A stretch of DNA of 26,862 nt from Acidobacteriota bacterium (GCA_023415725.1 JAEZJR010000046.1:1-26862), one strand, 5' to 3'; shown: positions 1 to 7,850, counted from the stretch's first letter. Numbers and translations are program-made. The notes: generated by a model not told the origin, from the sequence alone.

Positions 1-67
1 CACCCGCCGGGGTCAAACCGACGCGGTACTCGTTATCCTTGATCTCTTTCGGTAATCCGATCTTCAT
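1..67 (-). CDS. ald: Alanine dehydrogenase, N-terminal fragment (cut by window edge)
   Basis: Reading the minus strand from the ATG at 67 gives 22 residues, MKIGLPKEIKDNEYRVGLTP followed by AG, before the window ends. This is the characteristic opening of alanine dehydrogenase, which reversibly deaminates L-alanine to pyruvate with NAD+. The related NAD(P) transhydrogenase alpha subunit starts in a similar way, so that remains the main alternative. A GGAG lies about 12 nt upstream of the ATG. Only the first strand and loop of the catalytic domain are present, so no active-site residue can be checked. Confidence 0.75.
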   Translation of the reverse strand, partial: MKIGLPKEIKDNEYRVGLTPAG

Positions 68-337
68 TTTTGATAAGTCTCCGGGGTATTTATCTTTTGA
101 TAACAAAAGACTTTATTTTCCGACACTGCGATGTTCTTTTCAAATCGGGACAACCATTAGCCCAATTTTTCGATAATCGTATGTCGATAAGCTCCTTTTG
201 TCCAAACACAAAGTTCCCGGGAGAGTTCTCTCTGATGTCGATCATGCGCCGCCAAAACCGGATCACGGTGCGGCTATGCAAGCGCTGGTCTCTATTATCC
301 TCATGGGAGGGAGCGTGAGGGGGTACTTCTTGAGCTG
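68..337. other. Intergenic region upstream of the ald fragment
   Basis: About 270 bases hold no credible gene. The part next to ald is AT-rich and presumably carries its promoter on the minus strand, but I cannot pick a convincing -35/-10 pair. The small reading frames here on both strands show no recognisable protein and no good ribosome-binding site. Confidence 0.5.
94..109. promoter_or_regulatory. Short inverted repeat in the ald upstream region
   Basis: CTTTTG-ATAA-CAAAAG is a perfect 6-bp inverted repeat 27 nt upstream of the ald start. Its TTTTGATAA core is repeated directly at 67-75, next to the start codon. It could be an operator (Lrp/AsnC-type regulators often control ald), but nothing in the sequence proves this. 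Confidence 0.25.
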
Positions 338-372
338 AAAAAAGCCGCCCTTGGGCTCATACCCGGGGCGGC
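338..372 (-). terminator. Rho-independent terminator after the aldehyde dehydrogenase gene
   Basis: On the minus strand a 7-bp stem GCCGCCC/GGGCGGC (366-372 with 344-350) is followed directly by six T residues (338-343). It lies about 30 nt after the stop codon of the aldehyde dehydrogenase gene, the expected place for an intrinsic terminator. Confidence 0.85.
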
Positions 373-400
373 CTGTTCCATTCAAGTTACTTCATCAAAC

Positions 401-1942
401 TCAGATCTCGAACTCGTCGATCTGTGCCTTTTGCAGTTTGCCTGAGTAATCGACGTAAAGCGATTTCCATTCGCTGAAGATGTCGAGCACCTGGGTGCCC
501 GCTTCACGGTGGCCGTTGCCGGTCCCTTTGGTTCCGCCAAAGGGCAGATGTACCTCGGCACCGATCGTGGCGGAGTTCACGTAACAAATACCGGTGTAAA
601 GCTCCTGCATTGCGTAGAACGCCTTGTTCACATCCTGAGTGTAGATCGCCGAGGAGAGGCCATATTTGACGCCGTTGACGATCTCGATCGCGTCATCCAG
701 AGTATCGAACGGGATGATCGAAGTGACCGGTCCGAATATCTCCTCCTGTGCGACACGCATTCCCGGTTTCACGTCAGAGAAAACGGTCGGTTCGACGAAC
801 CATCCGCGGCCGAGATCGCCCTTGGTCAGGCGATTTCCGCCGGTCGCCAGTTTGGCACCGTCGACCTTCTGGCCGATGTGGACGTAGCCCAGGATCCGCT
901 CCATCGCGTCCTCGTGGATGACCGGACCCACGTCGGTTTTCGGGTCGAGTCCGTTCCCGACTCGAAGCGTTTCAACGCGCTCGACGAACTTCTGGACGAA
1001 CTTCTTGTAGACTTTCTTGTGCACGACGAGACGTGACGAAGCGGTGCAACGCTGCCCGCTCGTACCGAAGGCTCCCCAAACCGAGCCCTCAACCGCGTTG
1101 TCGATGTCGGCGTCGTCCATGATGATGATCGCGTTCTTGCCGCCCATCTCGAGCGAAACGATCTTGTTGTCGCGGGCACATTGCTCGGCGATCACACGGC
1201 CGGTATCCGTCGAGCCGGTGAACGATATCAGCCGCACATCTTCGTGCCCGACGAGAACCGGCCCGATCTCGCCGCCGTCACCGTTGACCAGGTTGACCAC
1301 GCCTTTCGGAATGCCGGCCTCTTCGCAGGCCTTTACGAGATTGAGGGCAGATAGAGGCACGTCCTCGCCGGACTTGATCACCACTGTGTTGCCGCAAACA
1401 AGGGCTGGGATCAGCTTCCACGACGGGATCGCCATTGGGAAGTTGAACGGTGTGATGAGCCCGCAGATGCCGACCGGTTGACGGACGCACATCGCGAATT
1501 TGTTCTTCATCTCCGCCGGGGTCGTGAAACCATGCAGCCGCCGCCCTTCGCCAGCGGTGTAGTACGTGCAGTCGATAGCCTCCTGAACGTCTCCGCCCGC
1601 TTCCTTAACGATCTTGCCCATCTCGCGGGTCATCTCGTTGGTGTAGCGGTCCTTGTTTTCGCGAAGGATCTCGCCGAGCGTGAAGAGCAGTTCCGCACGC
1701 TTCGGAGCCGGTGTCAGCCGCCAGCGGTTCGCCGCTTCTTTTGCCGCCGCGACGGCCATATTCACGTCGTCCGCGTTCGATTTCGGAAAACGGCCGACGA
1801 TATCAGTCGTGTCAGCCGGGTTCACGTTGTCGAACCACTCGCCGGATGACGATTTTACCCATTCGCCGCCGATGTAGTTGAAATACTTCTTCACGGACGA
1901 TTTCGCCCGTCCATTGGATTTCGCCTGTTTAGCCTGTGCCAT
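401..1942 (-). CDS. NAD(P)+-dependent aldehyde dehydrogenase (ALDH superfamily)
   Basis: A 513-residue cytoplasmic enzyme that oxidises an aldehyde to the carboxylic acid; the natural substrate cannot be told from sequence. Hallmarks are all present: TPFNFP with Asn167, Lys190 in the cofactor-binding region, the Rossmann-like FTGSTDTG (241-248), the general base Glu265 in LEMGGK, and the nucleophile Cys299 in GQRCTA. The Glu-Cys spacing of 34 is typical. The C-terminal HLPFGGTKGTGNGHREAG segment is close to bacterial semialdehyde dehydrogenases (alpha-ketoglutaric or aminoadipic type), which is a family resemblance and not a substrate assignment. The first 18 residues are a basic, Ala/Lys-rich extension. 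The ATG start has only a weak ribosome-binding site. It is flanked upstream by an inverted repeat and downstream by its own terminator, so it is probably monocistronic. Confidence 0.93.
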   Translation of the reverse strand: MAQAKQAKSNGRAKSSVKKYFNYIGGEWVKSSSGEWFDNVNPADTTDIVGRFPKSNADDVNMAVAAAKEAANRWRLTPAPKRAELLFTLGEILRENKDRYTNEMTREMGKIVKEAGGDVQEAIDCTYYTAGEGRRLHGFTTPAEMKNKFAMCVRQPVGICGLITPFNFPMAIPSWKLIPALVCGNTVVIKSGEDVPLSALNLVKACEEAGIPKGVVNLVNGDGGEIGPVLVGHEDVRLISFTGSTDTGRVIAEQCARDNKIVSLEMGGKNAIIIMDDADIDNAVEGSVWGAFGTSGQRCTASSRLVVHKKVYKKFVQKFVERVETLRVGNGLDPKTDVGPVIHEDAMERILGYVHIGQKVDGAKLATGGNRLTKGDLGRGWFVEPTVFSDVKPGMRVAQEEIFGPVTSIIPFDTLDDAIEIVNGVKYGLSSAIYTQDVNKAFYAMQELYTGICYVNSATIGAEVHLPFGGTKGTGNGHREAGTQVLDIFSEWKSLYVDYSGKLQKAQIDEFEI

Positions 1943-1963
1943 ATTCTTAGAGTCTAAAGTCGA

Positions 1964-2016
1964 AGTCCCAAAGTTCCAAATCCGCCTTTTCGGGACGGAT
2001 CCGGGACCTTGGGACC
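1964..2016. repeat. Imperfect intergenic inverted repeat
   Basis: Between the htrA stop and the aldehyde dehydrogenase start, GTCCCAAAGTTCC (1965-1977) is mirrored by GGGACCTTGGGAC (2003-2015), and ATCCGCC by GGACGGAT further in. The result is a long imperfect hairpin. Without a T-run it is a poor terminator. The A/G and T/C drift between arms suggests an ageing REP-like element. Confidence 0.5.
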
Positions 2017-2034
2017 TAAGGACGTTTCTGTGAA

Positions 2035-3543
2035 TTATTGAACCGTGAACTGCACCACTTTCATCACGGGCTTGGAAACGGCCGGGTTGTATGTGAGCAC
2101 GTGAAGCACGACAGCGTCGCCCTTCTGGAGTTTGCTGACCACACTTTCGAACGCCTTGGCGTCGTTCACGCTGACCCGGTTGATGCGTTGAATAAGATCG
2201 CCCGGGCCGAGTGCGGACTGCGTACCGTTCGCCGCCTTCAGCTCTGAAATGAAGCTGTCCGGGCTGATCTCCTTCACGATCACGCCGGTTTGACCTTCTA
2301 ATTTATAAGTAGCAGCCAGAGTAGCCGTAAGGTTCCCGACCGTGAGGCCGAACGGTTTGGTGTCCGGCTTCTTCCCGTCGACCGAAAGCCTTGTACGGGT
2401 TGCTGCGTCGTCTTCTGCGTCACGTTCAGTCACCCGGCGTTCGCTGAGGCGGACGTTTATGTTCTTTCGTTCGAGCGTTGTTCCGGTTTCACGCAAGAGC
2501 CCGATGTTTACCGTTTCCCCGGGCGTCGTCCCGGCGATCTTGGCGATAAGGTCATTGGCGTCCGAGACGGCCTGGCCGTTTATATCGGTGATAACATCGC
2601 CGTCTTTGATCCCCGCAAGAGCAGCCGCACTGGCCGAGTCGCGAACCTCAGTAACGATCGCTCCTTTGGCCTCTTTAAGTCCATATACCTTGGCGAATTC
2701 GGGCTTTACCGAATCGAGAGCCACGCCGAGGAAGCCGCGTCGGACCTTCCCGTTGGCGACGATCTGTTTATAAACGTTCATGGCCTCGTTCGAAGGAAGA
2801 GCGAAGCCGACGCCGTTGTAATCGCCGGTGGTGGTCGCGATCTGCGAATTGATGCCGATCACCTCACCCTTCATGTTAACGAGCGGGCCGCCGGAGTTGC
2901 CGCGGTTGATCGCCGCGTCGGTTTGAATGAAGCGCTGGAAGGGATTACTGTTCGGCGTATCGCGGTTGACGTGCGAGACGATCCCTGCGGTGACTGTCCT
3001 GGCCAACCCGAACGGCGAACCGATCGCGAGTACCCATTCCCCGACGCGGGCGGAAGTAGAATCACCCATCTGCACTGTCGGCAGGTCCGCAGTTGCGTCG
3101 ATCTTCAGTACGGCGATGTCCGTTAAATCGTCCGTACCTACCACTTTGGCGGTGTATTCGGTCCCGTCATCGAGTTTTACCGTGATCTTTGCGGCGTCCG
3201 CGACGACGTGGGCATTGGTGAGGATGTGGCCTGATCTATCGACGATGAATCCGCTACCCACTGCGGAAACCGGCCTGCGGGACTGCCGCCGGAAAAACTC
3301 GAGGATATCGTCGGTGTTGTTCGGGGCTGTATTGCCGCCGCGGGTCGCAGGCTCGGGCGTCTTGCCTTTCGTGTCGATGCTGACCACGGCGGGTTCGACC
3401 CTCTTCGCAACCTCTGCGAACGAATCGGAAAGCTGCGCGGCGGAATTCTGCGCCTGTGCGACGCCTACTCCGCCGAGCACCAGCACCGCCGTTAAAACAA
3501 GGACTCGAAGCGAATTCTGCTGCGTCGGCCATCTCAATGACAT
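2035..3543 (-). CDS. htrA: HtrA/Deg-family periplasmic serine protease with two PDZ domains
   Basis: This 502-residue protein is an envelope quality-control protease/chaperone of the S1C family. An N-terminal hydrophobic stretch (about 12-30, ending AQAQ) is a signal peptide, so the mature enzyme acts in the periplasm. The trypsin-fold domain carries the full triad: His112 in TNAHVV, Asp142 in LTDIAVLKI and Ser217 in GNSGGPL. PDZ1 follows at about 265-355 and PDZ2 at about 398-495; the linker between them (about 360-395) is charged. Length and order match DegP/DegQ/HtrA. The ATG start has a GGGAG about 9 nt upstream and an extended -10 promoter at 3601-3609. Deg proteases are usually induced by envelope stress, but no sigma-E type promoter is evident here. 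Confidence 0.95.
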   Translation of the reverse strand: MSLRWPTQQNSLRVLVLTAVLVLGGVGVAQAQNSAAQLSDSFAEVAKRVEPAVVSIDTKGKTPEPATRGGNTAPNNTDDILEFFRRQSRRPVSAVGSGFIVDRSGHILTNAHVVADAAKITVKLDDGTEYTAKVVGTDDLTDIAVLKIDATADLPTVQMGDSTSARVGEWVLAIGSPFGLARTVTAGIVSHVNRDTPNSNPFQRFIQTDAAINRGNSGGPLVNMKGEVIGINSQIATTTGDYNGVGFALPSNEAMNVYKQIVANGKVRRGFLGVALDSVKPEFAKVYGLKEAKGAIVTEVRDSASAAALAGIKDGDVITDINGQAVSDANDLIAKIAGTTPGETVNIGLLRETGTTLERKNINVRLSERRVTERDAEDDAATRTRLSVDGKKPDTKPFGLTVGNLTATLAATYKLEGQTGVIVKEISPDSFISELKAANGTQSALGPGDLIQRINRVSVNDAKAFESVVSKLQKGDAVVLHVLTYNPAVSKPVMKVVQFTVQ

Positions 3544-3600
3544 AAAAGCGTCTCCCTTGCAAAAACCTCAATGATCGCGGGGCCTGTGTGTTGTTCGGCA

Positions 3601-3609
3601 AGTATACCA
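3601..3609 (-). promoter_or_regulatory. Extended -10 promoter element for htrA
   Basis: On the minus strand the sequence reads TGG-TATACT, an extended -10 (TGn + 5/6 match to TATAAT), 58 nt upstream of the htrA ATG. No good -35 is visible, which fits an extended -10 promoter. Confidence 0.4.
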
Positions 3610-3657
3610 AATCGCCCACTATGCGATATATAAAATTATGACGCGGACCAGCCTGAA

Positions 3658-4611
3658 TTATGGTGTCAACAATACCTTCATGACACCTTTTTTCTGCGCT
3701 TCTTCCACTGCCGCTACCCCCTTTGAAAGAGGCAGATTGTCGGATATCAGCGGCCCGACATCGATCTTTCCTTCCGCAAGCAGGTCCACCGCGGGCCCGA
3801 ATCGGCCGCAGCGGGAACCGACGATACTGATCTCGTCCACAACGACCCGCCATGCCTCCCACGTTGGCGTCCCCTGGAAGGTCGACTTAAGGGCGATCTT
3901 CCCACGCGGACGGACCAGATCAAGCGCCGTCGCGAATCCCGATTCCGAGCCGCTCGCTTCAACAACAACGTCGAACATTGATGCCATACCTGTGGCATCC
4001 CGGGACAAAACCCCTTCAATTCCCTGCCTCTCGGCGATCGAGAGCTTAGATGCGTGCCGTCCGATAAGCGTTACCTTATTTGAGCGGAGCCCGAGTGAAA
4101 GGGCACATAGAATTCCGAGTTTCCCGTCACCGATAACTGCGACCTTTGTGTCGGCATCGATGTCTACCTGCTCGGTGATCCCGTAAGCGGCGGCAAGCGG
4201 TTCCGCGAATACGGCCTGCTCGTCCGTGACCGAGTCGGGCACCGGAACAAGATTCGATACAGGGAGTCGAACGAATTCCGCGTGTGCACCGTCGCGCCCC
4301 TTTATCCCGAGCACGGTACGATCCGGGCAGTGCCGAGGGTCGCCCGACCGGCATAACGCGCATTCGCCGCAGCCGGCATTGATCTCGCCAACGACGCGTT
4401 TGCCGAGCATTTCAAGGTTCGCACTTTCCTCGACCACGCCGACGAATTCGTGTCCTATCGTGCCCTCGAATCCGGCGTAGCCGCGTATTAACTCTATATC
4501 GGTGTTACAGATACCGCTTTTCGTCACGCGGATAAGTGCTTCTCCTTCAGTGGTAGGCCGCGCGATATCGTCCAGACGCAACTCCCCGCCGAAAAATCTC
4601 AATGCCTTCAT
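3658..4611 (-). CDS. Zinc-dependent medium-chain alcohol dehydrogenase (MDR family)
   Basis: A 317-residue cytoplasmic NAD(P)-dependent oxidoreductase of the sorbitol/threonine dehydrogenase branch. Numbered from a TTG nine bases upstream, the catalytic zinc ligands are Cys38 (GICNTD), His57-Glu58 (GHE) and Glu140 (EPL); structural zinc cysteines are 84, 87, 90 and 98 (CGECALC...C). A GDGKLG nucleotide-binding loop lies at 164-169. I place the start at the ATG at 4611, giving MKALRFFGGE, the usual family opening; the TTG at 4620 would add only three residues. At 317 residues it is slightly shorter than the 340-360 common in the family. Neither start has a clear Shine-Dalgarno. It diverges from the lipoprotein gene at 4699. 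The substrate is unknown. Confidence 0.9.
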   Translation of the reverse strand: MKALRFFGGELRLDDIARPTTEGEALIRVTKSGICNTDIELIRGYAGFEGTIGHEFVGVVEESANLEMLGKRVVGEINAGCGECALCRSGDPRHCPDRTVLGIKGRDGAHAEFVRLPVSNLVPVPDSVTDEQAVFAEPLAAAYGITEQVDIDADTKVAVIGDGKLGILCALSLGLRSNKVTLIGRHASKLSIAERQGIEGVLSRDATGMASMFDVVVEASGSESGFATALDLVRPRGKIALKSTFQGTPTWEAWRVVVDEISIVGSRCGRFGPAVDLLAEGKIDVGPLISDNLPLSKGVAAVEEAQKKGVMKVLLTP

Positions 4612-4658
4612 AGGCAGCAATCATAACGGCTGAAACGGGTTGAGTCATAGCCAGCGCA

Positions 4659-4688
4659 TTTACTTTGCCACCCGCGGGAACCTATACT
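4659..4688 (+). promoter_or_regulatory. Candidate sigma-70 promoter for the lipoprotein gene
   Basis: TTTACT (4659-4664) and TATACT (4683-4688) are separated by 18 nt. The -10 ends only 10 nt before the ATG at 4699, so transcripts would start 3-5 nt before it and be nearly leaderless. This agrees with the absence of any Shine-Dalgarno sequence there. Confidence 0.4.
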
Positions 4689-4698
4689 TTCTTACGAA

Positions 4699-5280
4699 AT
4701 GAGAAAGATCCTTGCATTGACCTTGTTGCTAGCTGCGGCGGCGGTCGCATTTTCGTGTGGCGGCGGAAACACCGGCACCAACGGGAACAGCGGTTCAGCT
4801 CAAAACCCAAACGATACTCCGACGGAGGCGTATAAACGCCTTTACGCCGCGATCAAAGCCAAAAATACCGATGCGATCAGGAACGAGATGTCCGCCAAGA
4901 CCAAGGAATTCGCAAAGTCGGTAGCCGCTCGGCAGAATAAAAGCGAGGCAGAGGTCTTGTCGAACGGATTCACCGCCAGCAGTTTCGCCCCAACGCTGCC
5001 GCAGATCCGCGACGAACGGATCAAGGACAACATGGGCGCGATCGAGGTCTGGAACGACCAGGATCAACGATGGGACGAACTGCCCTACGTGCGTGAATCT
5101 GACGGTTGGAAGCTCGCCATCGGCGACCTGTTCGCGGGCACGTTCAAGTCCCCCGGGACTGGACAGTCAATAAGGGAACAGCAAGCCATCAACGCGACCT
5201 CCCCGAACAACGGCATGCAAATGGCTCCGGTGCCGCCGGGGACGAATGTTAACGTAAACACGCCCGCAAATCGCAGATGA
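4699..5280 (+). CDS. Small lipoprotein, probably NTF2/DUF4878-like
   Basis: A 193-residue protein with a lipoprotein signal: MRK, a hydrophobic core (4-17), and the lipobox AFSC with Cys20 as the lipidation site. A Gly/Asn/Thr-rich spacer (21-38) precedes a compact domain of about 40-155. That domain begins with a helix (TEAYKRLYAAIKAKN) and ends with a strand pattern (GWKLAIGDLFAGTF), the layout seen in NTF2-like DUF4878 lipoproteins; that fold is my inference from pattern alone. The tail (about 170-193) is low in complexity. Its stop codon overlaps the next start by 4 nt, so the two are translationally coupled. Function unknown. Confidence 0.85.
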   Translation: MRKILALTLLLAAAAVAFSCGGGNTGTNGNSGSAQNPNDTPTEAYKRLYAAIKAKNTDAIRNEMSAKTKEFAKSVAARQNKSEAEVLSNGFTASSFAPTLPQIRDERIKDNMGAIEVWNDQDQRWDELPYVRESDGWKLAIGDLFAGTFKSPGTGQSIREQQAINATSPNNGMQMAPVPPGTNVNVNTPANRR

Positions 5281-5621
5281 CGGACCGCGATGCCATCGCC
5301 GACATCATCGGCCAGTACATCAAACACGGCTGGAAGCTGCGTCGCGTGCTTTTGACAGCGAAACTTATCGGGTCGTTAGGCGATGCGGCGGGTCTTTTCG
5401 GGGACGCGGAATTGAGAATTTCGGATCACGACGGACTTTGGTTTTCGCGCAGGTCGATGCAGGACCGCGAGGCCTGGGAGTTGCGGCGGATCTCGACCTC
5501 ACCCTTTGCATTGGTCGAGGTGATACCCGACGGGCTTTCCGATCAGGAACGCGACGAGATACTCGCTGAAGCGGAAGAACGAATGTTCGACCCCGCTCGG
5601 CCGAAGGAGATCTCGCACTGA
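5277..5621 (+). CDS. Conserved-looking small cytoplasmic protein, function unknown
   Basis: A 114-residue protein whose ATG overlaps the lipoprotein stop codon (ATGA), strong evidence for coupled translation. It has no signal peptide or membrane helix. The N-terminus (5-35) is a likely helix rich in Ile, Lys and Arg. The middle (45-90) looks like beta strands, containing LRISDHDGLWFSRRS and WELRRISTSPFALVEV. The C-terminus (90-107) is an acidic helix. I recognise no family and see no catalytic motif. Being paired with a lipoprotein does not by itself reveal its job. Confidence 0.75.
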   Translation: MTDRDAIADIIGQYIKHGWKLRRVLLTAKLIGSLGDAAGLFGDAELRISDHDGLWFSRRSMQDREAWELRRISTSPFALVEVIPDGLSDQERDEILAEAEERMFDPARPKEISH

Positions 5622-5676
5622 AATCCCGTCAAAACCCGCAAATTTTGACCTCCTTGACAACACTCCTTTATCCAAG

Positions 5677-5690
5677 CAAACTTTAGTTTG
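5677..5690. repeat. Small inverted repeat just upstream of the 5697 gene
   Basis: CAAACT-TT-AGTTTG is a perfect 6-bp inverted repeat ending 6 nt before the ATG at 5697. A TTGACA lies 17 nt upstream at 5654-5659, so the repeat sits where a -10 box would be (CAAACT, a poor match). It may be an operator overlapping a weak promoter; this is speculative. Confidence 0.25.
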
Positions 5691-5696
5691 TTGAAA

Positions 5697-6314
5697 ATGA
5701 CGATCAAAGATCTCGGTCCCAGAGTAGCCAGTGTTTGGGAAGGCTTGCGGCCGGAGACAAGAAAGATGTTGGTCGGTGTGCTGCAATCGAAAGCTGCCCC
5801 GACAGTGTCCTCAAATCAGCGATACGCCTACGACGCCCACGCAGATTGGGAACTCAGCCGGCTCCTCTCCGCCCTCGACGAACAATCCAAGAGCCCCGAT
5901 TCGAAAGCGAACGATGAGATATTGAATGAAATATCGGCGTTGGCGGACACGTGCGTGCGCGTGCTCGAATCGCAGAGCGGTTCGGCAGAAGTATTCATCC
6001 AACTCGCCGAACGTGCGATCAGGAAGCACGATTACAACAAGCTTGACACCCTATCAGACCGATTGGCGGAGCGTTTCTCGGCCGGCGAGATAGCCGAGAT
6101 CGTGCGGCAGACCGAGATACCGCAGATCCGTGCGATCGCTTACGAAACGCTGGCGATGCTGCAGGTGGGGCTGATCGTTCCCCTGCTCGATGACCCGCTT
6201 TACGCCGATATTGCCGCTAACGCCCTCGAATTGAAGGCTTTTGAGTTCGAATCGGACGAAGCCCGAGACGCCTTGGAGCAATACGATTACGAAAACGAGA
6301 TCAGGGGCGAATAG
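5697..6314 (+). CDS. All-helical protein of unknown function (HEAT-like appearance)
   Basis: A 205-residue soluble protein, almost entirely predicted helix. The ATG at 5697 (MTIKDLGPRV) is preferred to an in-frame TTG at 5688, because it is the stronger codon and the TTG lies inside an inverted repeat. Residues from about 60 on read as successive amphipathic helix pairs (LNEISALADTCVRVLES, VFIQLAERAIRKHDYNKL, IPQIRAIAYETLAMLQ), similar to HEAT or other alpha-solenoid repeats. The C-terminus is acidic. No enzyme motif is visible. It is separated from the preceding gene by 75 nt with possible -35 elements (TTGACC, TTGACA) and is followed at once by a strong terminator. It may therefore be transcribed alone or with the two genes before it. 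Confidence 0.8.
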   Translation: MTIKDLGPRVASVWEGLRPETRKMLVGVLQSKAAPTVSSNQRYAYDAHADWELSRLLSALDEQSKSPDSKANDEILNEISALADTCVRVLESQSGSAEVFIQLAERAIRKHDYNKLDTLSDRLAERFSAGEIAEIVRQTEIPQIRAIAYETLAMLQVGLIVPLLDDPLYADIAANALELKAFEFESDEARDALEQYDYENEIRGE

Positions 6315-6322
6315 AACCCAGT

Positions 6323-6368
6323 AAAAAATAAAAGGCCACCGGACCGGTCCGGTGGCCTTTTATTTTTT
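6323..6368. terminator. Bidirectional rho-independent terminator, perfect 46-bp palindrome
   Basis: The sequence is a perfect palindrome centred between 6345 and 6346. The inner GC-rich stem is GGCCACCGGACC/GGTCCGGTGGCC, flanked by A-tracts on the left and T-tracts on the right. It follows the stop codon of the plus-strand gene (6314) by 8 nt and that of the minus-strand glyA (6381) by 12 nt, so it can terminate both convergent transcripts. Confidence 0.95.
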
Positions 6369-6380
6369 GATTCTTACCGA

Positions 6381-7679
6381 TCAGGCAGCCGAGATAGCTT
6401 CGTTCTGGCCGGCCTTGTACCGGTTCGGATACATCGGGAATTTTGCGGTTAGCTCGAGCACCTCATTCCGGACGCGGTTCTTCACTTCTTCGGATTCCGG
6501 TTCATGAACGACGGCGGCAATCATCCCGGCGATCTTCCGCATTTCCTCTTCCTTCATCCCACGGGTCGTGAGGGCGGGCGTCCCGAGGCGGATTCCCGAT
6601 GCCGTGAACGGCTTCTGGGTATCGAACGGGATCGTGTTCTTGTTTACCGTAATGTGCACCTCGTCCAGCGCCTTCTCGGCGACCTTCCCGGTGATCCCTT
6701 TGCCGTCCATGTAAACATCGACCAACATCAGGTGATTGTCCGTGCCGCCCGAAACGATTCTCAATCCAGCATCTGCGATGGTCTGAGCAAGGGCTTGTGC
6801 GTTATTCAGGATCTGCTGCTGATAATCCTTGAAACTTGACTGCAAGGCCTCGCCGAACGCGACTGCCTTAGCAGCAATGACGTGTACTAGCGGACCGCCT
6901 TGGATGCCCGGGAAAACGCTCCGGTCCACATCTTTCGCGAACTCTTCTTTACAGAGGATCAATCCTCCGCGCGGCCCGCGGAGAGTCTTGTGCGTCGTGG
7001 TCGTCACGAACTCGCAATGCGGAACCGGCGACGGGTGGAGTCCAACAGCGACAAGACCCGCAATATGAGCGATATCCGCCATCACCTTGGCACCCACGCT
7101 CTGTGCTATCTCGCCGATGCGTGCAAAATCAATGGTCCGCGGGTACGCCGACGCACCGCATATCAAAAGCTTCGGACGAGATTCTTCGGCCTTACGCTGT
7201 AGCTCGTCGTAATCGATCTGCTCGGTGTCTTTATTGACGCCGTAATCGGCGACTTTGTAGTTGATCCCCGAGAAATTCAACGGATGCCCGTGCGTCAGGT
7301 GACCGCCGTGCGAAAGGTTCATCCCAAGAATGGTATCGCCATGTTCAAGGGCCGTCAGCAGAACTGCCATGTTCGCCTGGGCACCCGAGTGCGGTTGGAC
7401 GTTAGCGTGTTCCGCCCCGAAGATCTCCTTCGCCCGGTCGATCGCCGCCTGCTCCACCACGTCCGCAAACTCGCATCCGCCGTAGTACCGCTTCCCTGGG
7501 TACCCCTCGGCGTACTTGTTCGTAAACACCGTCCCCATCGCCTGCAGCACAGCCTCAGAAACGAAATTCTCCGAAGCGATCAGCTCAAGACCGTTAGTTT
7601 GTCTCCGCACCTCGTTATCAATGGCGGTGCTCACGAGGGGATCCGCTTCTGAAAGGTTATTTGCAAAAAAGTTATTCAT
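6381..7679 (-). CDS. glyA: Serine hydroxymethyltransferase
   Basis: A 432-residue PLP enzyme converting serine and tetrahydrofolate to glycine and 5,10-methylene-tetrahydrofolate; it is the main source of one-carbon units. The PLP-binding lysine is Lys231 in TTTTHKTLRGPRGG, and Asp202 in MADIAHIAGL contacts the cofactor ring nitrogen. The N-terminal LIASENFVS and NKYAEGYPGKRYYGG signatures are intact. Length and domain order are normal. The ATG is 5 nt after the stop codon of a 49-residue gene and has no good ribosome-binding site, so glyA translation probably depends on that upstream gene. It is the last gene of the minus-strand directon that begins at 12849. Confidence 0.98.
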   Translation of the reverse strand: MNNFFANNLSEADPLVSTAIDNEVRRQTNGLELIASENFVSEAVLQAMGTVFTNKYAEGYPGKRYYGGCEFADVVEQAAIDRAKEIFGAEHANVQPHSGAQANMAVLLTALEHGDTILGMNLSHGGHLTHGHPLNFSGINYKVADYGVNKDTEQIDYDELQRKAEESRPKLLICGASAYPRTIDFARIGEIAQSVGAKVMADIAHIAGLVAVGLHPSPVPHCEFVTTTTHKTLRGPRGGLILCKEEFAKDVDRSVFPGIQGGPLVHVIAAKAVAFGEALQSSFKDYQQQILNNAQALAQTIADAGLRIVSGGTDNHLMLVDVYMDGKGITGKVAEKALDEVHITVNKNTIPFDTQKPFTASGIRLGTPALTTRGMKEEEMRKIAGMIAAVVHEPESEEVKNRVRNEVLELTAKFPMYPNRYKAGQNEAISAA

Positions 7680-7684
7680 TATAT

Positions 7685-7834
7685 TTATCTAGACCGAAAA
7701 GCAGCAACCGCAAATCGTCTGGCACGAGAGCGTTTGCTCCGTTCTGGTAAGCCTTTCCCCGACCAGACACCCCAACCAAAGATGATCGACGCTAGAACGA
7801 GTGCGAGCCACATCCAGTCCGTCGTTGTTTCCAT
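7685..7834 (-). CDS. 49-residue single-helix membrane protein upstream of glyA
   Basis: The frame runs from an ATG at 7834 to TAA at 7685. A ribosome-binding GGAG (7843-7846) lies 8 nt upstream, the best in this part of the operon. The protein starts METTTDWM, continues with one hydrophobic helix (about 7-24, WMWLALVLASIIFGWGVW), and ends in a strongly basic tail of about 25 residues containing KRSRARR. By the positive-inside rule the tail would be cytoplasmic. It sits 16 nt after the preceding gene and 5 nt before glyA. I know no family match. Good start signals and tight spacing argue that it is real; it may also serve to bring ribosomes to glyA. Confidence 0.6.
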   Translation of the reverse strand: METTTDWMWLALVLASIIFGWGVWSGKGLPERSKRSRARRFAVAAFRSR

Positions 7835-7850
7835 CTAAGTCACTCCGCTT

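Noticed and set aside
90..318. Small open frames on both strands upstream of the ald fragment
   Set aside because: No ribosome-binding site, no recognisable features, and the strands overlap each other; more likely non-coding.
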